64,000 nt of DNA from Zonotrichia leucophrys gambelii (lineage: Eukaryota; Chordata; Aves; Passeriformes; Passerellidae), in contig NC_088178.1 in assembly GCF_028769735.1 (NCBI RefSeq), positions 30,342,357 to 30,406,356 of the forward strand. The letters run 5' to 3'. Under the pieces are notes generated by a model, which worked only from the letters and a program-made list of their open reading frames with translations, made no database searches and was not told the DNA's origin. Position numbers and translations under genes: made by a program. Below, one piece after another: positions 57,186-64,000 of the stretch (positions are counted from its first letter, which is position 1; each line of letters starts with the position of its first letter).

Positions 57186-57573
57186 TGTCACACACATCTT
57201 TTATGGAAAATCCTTAGGAGAAGAATTTTCCATAGGAGAAGCTGGGAGGCCTCAGGAACAAAATGCAAACAATGGTTATCTGCTGCTGTGGAATGCAACA
57301 GGTGCATCTGGGATTGGGCTCATGGGGTTGTTTCTAATTAATGGCCAATCACAGTCAGCTGGCTCGGACAGAGAGCCCAAGCCACAAACCTTTGTTATCA
57401 TTCTTTTTCTTTCCATTCTTAGCTTAGCCAGCCTTCTGATGAAATCCTTTCTTCTGTTCTTTTAGTATAGTTTTAATGAAATATATATGATAAAATAATA
57501 AATCAGCCCTCTGAACCATGGAGTCAGATCCTCGTCTCTCCCTCATCCTGGGACCCCTGTGAACACGGTCACA
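57186..57573 (+). mobile_element. Solo LTR, family A, copy 4
   Basis: 388 bp from TGTCACACACATCTTTTATG to GAACACGGTCACA, with AATAAA in AAAATAATAAATCAGCC. It is in sense orientation on plus. The flanks (GCACAG and CCCCAG) match at 4 of 6, too weak to call. Confidence 0.88.
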
Positions 57574-57589
57574 CCCCAGCAGGAGTTTC

Positions 57590-57780
57590 CCCATGGAAAG
57601 GGGGTCAGGCACTGGCACTGCCCAGGGAGGGTTGGAATGCCCATCCTGGAGGTGTCTCCTGGAGGTGGCACTGAGTGCTCTGGGCTGGGCACAGGGTAGG
57701 GATGGGTCAGGGAGTGGATTCAGTGATCTGTGGGGGCTTTTCCAACCCCCTGGGTTTGGGATTGGGTGACTGAGCGCTGT
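57590..57780 (+). mobile_element. CR1 LINE 3' fragment
   Basis: CACTGGCACTGCCCAGGGAG, then GGATTCAGTGATCTGTGGGG and CTTTTCCAACCCCCTGGG. Confidence 0.75.
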
Positions 57781-58237
57781 GCCAGCTCCCAGGGCTGCCC
57801 TGTCCTTGGTGGCAGGCACAAATTGAGGGGCACAGGGAGGGTCCCCTCCACACAGGGATCCACCTGGACTCCCCCAGAGCCATTTCTGCACAACCGTGTG
57901 TGCCCAGCAGCAGCAGGGAGGGCACAGCAGGCTGCCCTGGCCATTCCCAGAGCAGCAGCCAGGCAGAGGCCACCCCTCCTGGGCTGCACTGAGCCCCTCA
58001 TGAGGGATGATTGCAATTTCCACGGGGCTGTGTGTGCAGGGAACAACCATCACTCACAGCAGCCTGAGCTATTGGCTCCTCAGAGCCAGCAGCGTTTGTC
58101 TGCAGCCCCTGACGTGACATTAACTATTCATGGCGCTCCACAGTGTTCAAACACTGCCCCAGCAAAATTGTTGCTACTTTTCAAATTGATTGAGATCTTC
58201 CCCAAGCCAGGCTGGGCTGCAGCCGGCACGGGGCTCT
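57781..58237. other. Unique intronic DNA
   Basis: No feature recognised. Confidence 0.5.
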
Positions 58238-58465
58238 CACATGGCAGGAGTGCAGGAGTGCCCAGGGGCTCAGGAATGGCAGTGCCCAGGTGCTCAGGGA
58301 TGCCAGAGTGCCCAGATGCTCAGCAATGCCGGAGTACCCAGGTGTTCAGGAATGCCAGAGTGCCCAGGTACTCAGGGATGCCACAGTGCCCAGGTGCTCA
58401 GCAATGCCCAGGTGTTCAGCAATGCAGGAATGCCCAGGTGCTCAGGAATGGGAGTGCCCAGGTGC
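58238..58465. repeat. Minisatellite, ~26-31-bp unit
   Basis: About nine units of GTGCCCAGGTGCTCAGGAAT with GCCAGA or GCAG links. Confidence 0.94.
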
Positions 58466-58667
58466 TGGGCCGGGAGCCATCATCTCCCTGCCTCCTCTTC
58501 CTCCTCCCAGCTGACCCTCCAGAGCGCGGGGTTCAGTCCCTGCACCTTTTAATGGAGGGATTCAGTGATTTGTCACTCTGAGCCTAGCCTTTGTCACCTG
58601 CAGCTGGAGGCTCCAGGTTAGGGATCCATCTCCCAGCGCTGACCCCACTGAGGAATCCTTTTGTTAG

Positions 58668-58860
58668 AATGGGCAGGCCCTGGCACAGGTGCCCAGAGCA
58701 GCTGGGGCTGCCCCTGAATCCCTGGCAGTGCCCAAGGCCAGGCTGGGCACTGGGGCTGGAGCACCTGGGACAGTGGGAGGTGTCCCTGCCATGGCAGGGG
58801 TGGCACTGGGTGGGATTTATTTAATGTCCCTCCCAACCCTCAGTGATTCTGTGGTTCCAT
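58668..58860 (+). mobile_element. CR1 LINE 3' end
   Basis: GGCAGGCCCTGGCACAGGTG, the core, GCCATGGCAGGGGTGGCACT, ending CCCTCCCAACCCTCAGTGAT then TCTGTGGTTCC. Confidence 0.9.
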
Positions 58861-61385
58861 TTTCCCCCAATCCCTGCTCTCTGGGATGAGTTATCTGGGA
58901 TTGCAGCCGCAGCTGATTTGCCATCGGGAGGACTCTGAGCCCTTGCAGCTGCCTGTGGGGGACAGGGAATGATCCCCCCCTTCCAGAGCCATTTGGGGGT
59001 GGGATTTCTGCTGGGGGTGCCTCTCCAGAGCCCCTCACCCTTCCTGCCTGCTGCTGCTCTGCAGCTTTTCCTGCTGCTGGGGGATTTTGCATCAGGAAGC
59101 TTTTCATGGCCCAGCCTGCCCCACTCGCTTTTCAGCTTAATCCTGAGGATTTTGGAGACATTATGGCTCAGCTTTGCATATGTTATTACACAGAAGAGAG
59201 GAAAAAACCCCCAACAGCTGAGATTTCTCAAAGCTGGCTGGGAGCTTTAGGCATGCAGGTTCTGCTAAGAGCCATGCCTTTGAAAATCTCTGTCAATTAG
59301 TGCAGTATCTTGGTGCTTTTGGGACAGAGATGGATGCCTTAAACTGACTCTGATAGCCTTGGAGACACGTGCAGAAAGACACATTCTGCCTCCAAACCAA
59401 TCTGTTTTCCTAGTTTGTGCCATGTATAACCCCTAAGCACTAAAACCCTTCAGGTTTGTCCAGCACCTGCCTGGGAATTGGACAGTGCCAGCCTGCATTG
59501 AGCAGAGTGGGATTTGATTTCCACCTCTCTGTAAAACCCTGCTCCTTCTGCTGGCAGCTGCACTGGTCCTGTGGGTCCCTTCCAGCCCGGGATATTCTGT
59601 GATTCTGGGGAACTGGGCACTGAATGGGGCTGTGCAGGGTGGGAGGGAAGGGCAGAGCAGCTTTGGGATCCTTCCAGGCAGGCATTGCTCGTTCCTGCAG
59701 GGTCTCTCTGAGCAGAGCTCTCTGCTCTGCGTTATTCACATCTCTCCCTGTTTTCCCATTCCAAAATCCACACCCTGTTTGTTCCTCCTGAGCTTCCCAA
59801 GGCCAGCAGTTCTCTGAGCTGCCTGGCCTTGCAGAGAGCTCCCTCTGAGTGGGGGACAGACACTGCAGAGCCATCAGGGACAGAGGAAGGGTGAGTGACA
59901 ATGCTCACTGCACAGACAGGGGCAGGATGGACAGAGAAACACAGAGCTCAGCCATGGACCTCCATGTGAGGGGCACAAAAGGGGCCCAGGTCAATCATTT
60001 CACCCTGAGTGTGCTGTGACAGGCGCTGCTGGCTGTCCCAGTGCCACCCAGTGCCACCCAGTGTCACCCAGTGCCACCCCAGGACCTGGCCCAGTGTGGA
60101 GCAGGCTGCCACCCCCTCACTGAGCTCATCTTGCTCTGCCTCATGCCAGCAGCTCTTTCTTATGGAGCCGCCTGACTCAGCAGCTGGAAACGGGAAAATG
60201 TTGTGCACAGCTTCCATCTTAATGAAAAGCATCTTTAAAATTTTAATCAGATGGCTCCACACTGTTCTGTGGATTCAGAGGCTCGGTTGAAATCTGGGCT
60301 TCCTGAAAACCACGAGCAGGAGCAGGTGCCAGTGATAAAAGAGTATTTATTTAATTGTTCAGAGCTGCTGCTTGAACTGCTCCCACCCTGCTCCTGAAGG
60401 ATGCAGGCCTGGCTCAGCTACAGCACAAATCCTACAAATGTTGGTGTTGCTTTCTTTAACCCAGAGAGCCTCCTGGAAGAACCCACTCTCAGCCTTCCAT
60501 GGTTGCCTGGTGACACGTTAAGAGCTCATCTGGAAAGTTTAAAGGAGGACAAAGCCCAGCTTAAACTCCACCTCAGCAGGCTGGGCCTTGCAATTGTTTG
60601 TAGTGAGGGGAAGGAAAAGATGCAGCTCTGAAACACCAGGTTCAGAGGGAGGAAATGGCTGATCCTGTGTCATCCTGGGATGTTGTTTTCCATCCTGGCT
60701 GGAAATATTGTTGGCAACTCCATCAAAATGTCCATGTTGCACAGATACTCTAAATGCAGCTGGCATGGAACTGAAATTTCCATTTGGTGCGAAATTCAGA
60801 CAGGGAAAAGACAAAAAAAGAAGAAGTGTTGCCTGGAATGAGATGGGGAGCCTGGAAGGAAGCCAACCTATTTTTTTTTCCCACTCAAAACTCAACAGGC
60901 CTTTATTTGAATTTCTTTAAAACTGACATATTCATGGAGTTTTCAAACAGGCTTTTTCTGACAAGTCCCCTAATCCCCCAAGCCTTCCCTCCCTCAACAA
61001 CCCAAGTTTGTCAGATCCTTCCCTGCCAGCTGTAGCTGTAGGCTCCTCCGAGTTCCACACGGAGCTGGGCCCTCCCTGAGGTTCTGGATCCTCAGCTCTA
61101 TGTACATTTCAAATCCCTGCACATGGGCACCCATCTCATCGAGATGGATATATGCATATTTATTCCTGTACAACTCCTGTAGTCAGCCAGTTCTGGCTGA
61201 TCAAACCTTCACTTAAAACATATCCTTCTGTGATAAATAAAAACACGGACTGCTCTCTTCCTGCTGGTGAATCACATTCTGGAATCTCCTGCTTGTCTTC
61301 TCTCAGTCAGAGCTGGGGCCTGTCTCAGTCTGGGGAAGGTGTAAATAGGTTGTGAAAACAGCAGGGGAGCAGCTGCAGCTGGCCA
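58861..61385. other. Unique intronic DNA with minor repeats
   Basis: A CR1 tip (GGGTCCCTTCCAGCCCGGGA, ATTCTGTGATTCTGG) lies at 59568-59608, and four CCAGTG(C/T)CAC units at 60040-60078. No NEGR1 exon was found by eye on the minus strand. Confidence 0.45.
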
Positions 61386-61441
61386 GGGGGTTTAGGGTGG
61401 GTTTAGGGTGGGTTTAAGGTGGGTTTAGGGTGGGTTTTGGG
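61386..61441. repeat. Telomere-like G-rich repeat
   Basis: Five units of GGGTTTAGGGTG (one with AAGG). It contains TTTAGGG and many G-triplets. Confidence 0.9.
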
Positions 61442-61498
61442 ACAGGTTCATCCCCAGAGGGTGCTGGCACTGCCCAGATCCCCAGGGAATGGGCATGG
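61440..61498 (+). mobile_element. CR1 LINE fragment
   Basis: CATCCCCAGAGGGTGCTGGC and CCCAGATCCCCAGGGAATGG. This is the reverse complement of the segment at 7110-7160. Confidence 0.75.
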
Positions 61499-61499
61499 C

Positions 61500-61853
61500 T
61501 GTGACGGTGCTCACAGGGGTCTGAGGAAGAGGGAAGGGATGAGGATCTGACTCCATGGTTCAGAGGGCTGATTTATTATTTTATCATATATATTACATTA
61601 AAACTATACTAAAAGAATAGAAGAAAGGATTTCATCAGAAGGCTGGCTAAGGATAGAATAGCCAAGAATGATAACAAAGGCTTGTGGCTCGGGCTCTGTG
61701 TCTAAGCCAGCTGACTGTGATTGGCCATTAATTAGAAACAACCACATGAGGCCAATCCCAGATGCACCTGTTGCATTCCACAGCAGCAGATAACCATTGT
61801 TTACATTTTCTCTCAGTTTCTCAGGAGGAAAAATCCTAAGGAAAGGATCCTTC
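61500..61853 (-). mobile_element. Solo LTR, family A, copy 5, 5' end lost
   Basis: About 354 bp. The plus-strand left end TGTGACGGTGCTCACA is intact. The right end (LTR 5' side) breaks off after GGAAAGGATCC. Short internal losses occur near 61808. Confidence 0.87.
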
Positions 61854-63118
61854 AGGGATGGGAGGAACCTCCTGATTCACGCACAACACACACCTGACAG
61901 AACCAGGAATGGATCTGCACACTGACACACACCCAGCAGCAAGAACAGGATCCCTGGATGCTGAGAATCTCCCTCAGGGATGGGAGGAAGCTCCTGGTTC
62001 ACCCCTGGCACTGCAAACACACGAGTGGGAGAAAGCAGCAGCAGGAGGCTGAGCATCTCCCCAGCCTCCACATCCTCCACCCTTCTCACAGCCTCCAGGA
62101 GCCATTTCACACCTGGCCCTGCTCTGCTTTCCTGGCATCTCTCAGAAGCACTCCTTGGTTAAGATGTGAAATTCCAGCCAACTGATCGATGTGTGATATT
62201 GTAAAATATTCAGGATTCTCAGAGCAGCTTCTTCTCCTAAGTGGGCTTCTCATATTCGTGGGAAAACTCATTAATATTGAAATCCCCACTGACAGAAGGC
62301 TTGTAGGCAATACAGCATCAGGAAAAAAACATTCTTGTATTTTACATGCCGGCTTAGAGAGTGGGAATCAATGGACTAAAAACGACCTAGTTCTAGTCCT
62401 ATTTTTCAGCTGATAGAAAGCAGCTCTCTTGATATTAAATAATGCATCTCTTCAGCAAGCAGTGAATAATACGATTTAGTGTGTTCAAACATTCTGCTGG
62501 AATGATGATGCAGGCTCTGAGCACGCTGAATGTCACTGAGCACACCCCGAGACGCTCGCTCAGCTTAAACAGGAATGTTTACCCAATTCCACACATTCAC
62601 TGGGAGGATGTGCCTTCCCGGGAAGATTCACGAGCACAGAGTTCACCTGCTTGAAGCAGCAGGTGACTGCAGCACTGGAAGGCAGCTATTTCCCCCAGGA
62701 GATAATTCCCAGTGTGGCTGGGCCACAGAAACCCAGAATTAACGGTGCAGGTGCGCGGAGCTGGCTGCATGCAGACACCAGCTTTGCCTGAATTTCACAC
62801 CTGCCTGGGCTCTGGCATGCAGCAGCAATGCCCACAATGTGCTCTGAACACAGAGCTGTCAGCTGACTAACAAGGAGGTTTAATATATTGGTATTTTCGA
62901 GATATTCACCCGTTTGATGCCAAACTACTCACAGCAAGGCCTGGTAGCCCTGTATCAGTTCTGTGTCTGTTACTGGGACAGGAGAACCTCTGGTGCTCTG
63001 GGGCTGGGTGCTGGAGGGTGATTCCCATCACCTGATGGGGATGGGATCCCAGGAGGGGGATTTGGGGGGCACCAAAGCAGCCACCAAACATCAAAAGCTC
63101 TTGGAGCAAACACACATC
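61854..63118. other. Unique intronic DNA, AT-rich 62150-62780
   Basis: A 24-base direct repeat starting CAGGGATGGGAGGAA lies at about 61854 and 61976. The stretch 62150-62780 is non-repetitive, with motifs such as GAAAACTCATTAATATTG, and is a candidate conserved noncoding element. Confidence 0.45.
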
Positions 63119-63501
63119 TGTCACACACATCTTTTATGGAAAATCCTTTCCTTGGGATATTCCTCCTGAGAAGCTGGGAGGCCTCAGGAACAAAATGCAA
63201 ACAATGATTATCTGCTGCTGTGGAATGCAACAGGTGCAGCTGTGATTGGTCTCATGTGGTTGTTTCTAATTAATGGCCAATCACAGTCAGCTGGCTCAGA
63301 CTCTCTGTCCGAGTCACAAACCTTTGTTATCATTCTTGGCTATTCTATCCTTAGCCAGCCTTCTGATGAAACCTTTTCTTCTATTCTTTTAGTATAGTTT
63401 TAATGTAATATATACCATAAAATAATCAATCAGCCTTCTGAACCATGGAGTCAGATCCTCGTCTCTTCCCCCATCCAAGAACCCCTGTGAACACGGTCAC
63501 A
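63119..63501 (+). mobile_element. Solo LTR, family A, copy 6
   Basis: About 383 bp from TGTCACACACATC to CACGGTCACA. CACATC precedes it (63113-63118). At the right, CACATC (63500-63505) overlaps the LTR end and CATCTG follows it, so a target-site duplication exists but its exact frame is blurred by a small change. The AATAAA site is decayed (ACCATAAAATAATC). Confidence 0.87.
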
Positions 63502-64000
63502 CATCTGCTCCTAACAGGATTTAGAAGTTAAACTTGCCATGATCCTGGATCTGCTGCCCAAAATGTGGATCACCTTTTCATAGCCCTTTATAGTTTGGGA
63601 GGAATTGCAGGAGCAGGGAGAGGGAAGAGCAGCTGGGTTTTGGCAGTGAAGCCCAGCTGGCCCTGCCTCTTGCCCCAGGCTCTCCCCTGCTCCAGGGGTG
63701 CTGCACCAGCATCTCCTGCTGCCATGCAGAGCCCCCAGCTGCAGGAACACGCTGCTTTCCTCACCAACAGACAGAAATAATGGCAAGAAAGAGCACTGCA
63801 AACCCCGAAATTCAGAGTCCAGCCCTGCAGGTTCTCCTTACACAAAATCACTGATTGATTTAAATGGGATTTGCGACTGCATAAGAGGAGAAAAACCGGA
63901 GGGGTTGGCAGGTTTCCCATGGAACAAACAGACCCTGCTTGAAATGAGGTATTATTTGGTATCCTGGCGTATTAAATGTGTTAGATATGCAGAAAGGCAG
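63502..64000. other. Unique intronic DNA
   Basis: No feature recognised up to the window edge. Confidence 0.5.

Noticed and set aside
47284..64000. Upstream NEGR1 Ig-domain exons
   Set aside because: I looked for minus-strand Ig signatures (for example a Y-x-C motif before GT-rich donors with N-linked sites) and found none convincing. The intron probably continues past the window.

Overview
The window is avian nuclear DNA, most likely from a songbird (passerine). It carries many CR1 LINE 3' ends, several families of short solo LTRs with AATAAA signals, and an unusual number of GC-rich minisatellites. Most long open frames are read through repeats or lie antisense to real exons.

Only two protein-coding genes can be supported, both on the minus strand. 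ZRANB2 (two RanBP2-type zinc fingers plus an RS domain, a nuclear splicing factor) occupies 123-6106 as eight GT-AG exons. Together they encode 258 complete codons from the ATG. The last part of the RS domain lies left of position 1. Its start codon lies in a CpG-rich promoter at about 5800-6310, with a 250-bp polypurine tract just upstream. The second gene is NEGR1, a GPI-anchored IgLON adhesion protein. Only its last coding exon is here (47159-47283), and the upstream exons must lie right of 64000. Minus-strand NEGR1 followed by minus-strand ZRANB2 is, from memory, the order on human 1p31, so this is conserved synteny.

Layout: 1-6.3 kb ZRANB2; 6.3-16.5 kb purine and pyrimidine tracts, CR1 pieces, two minisatellites and two LTRs; 16.5-28 kb more LTRs, including a chimera, and two large minisatellites (23.6-24.2 and 26.6-27.1 kb); 28.0-28.2 kb a possible 3' end of an unannotated minus-strand transcript; 28.4-45 kb tandem repeats, two LTRs and unique DNA; 45-47.3 kb NEGR1 last exon and probable 3' UTR; 47.3-64 kb NEGR1 last intron, with two ~600-bp solo LTRs, three ~385-bp LTRs and several AT-rich unique stretches that may be conserved noncoding elements.

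I found no bacterial-type system, CRISPR array, tRNA, rRNA or novel protein system. The most interesting items are structural: a minisatellite that runs into a splice acceptor region, an array of splice-donor-like units, a chimeric LTR, minisatellites that grew from CR1 sequence, and the candidate transcript end.
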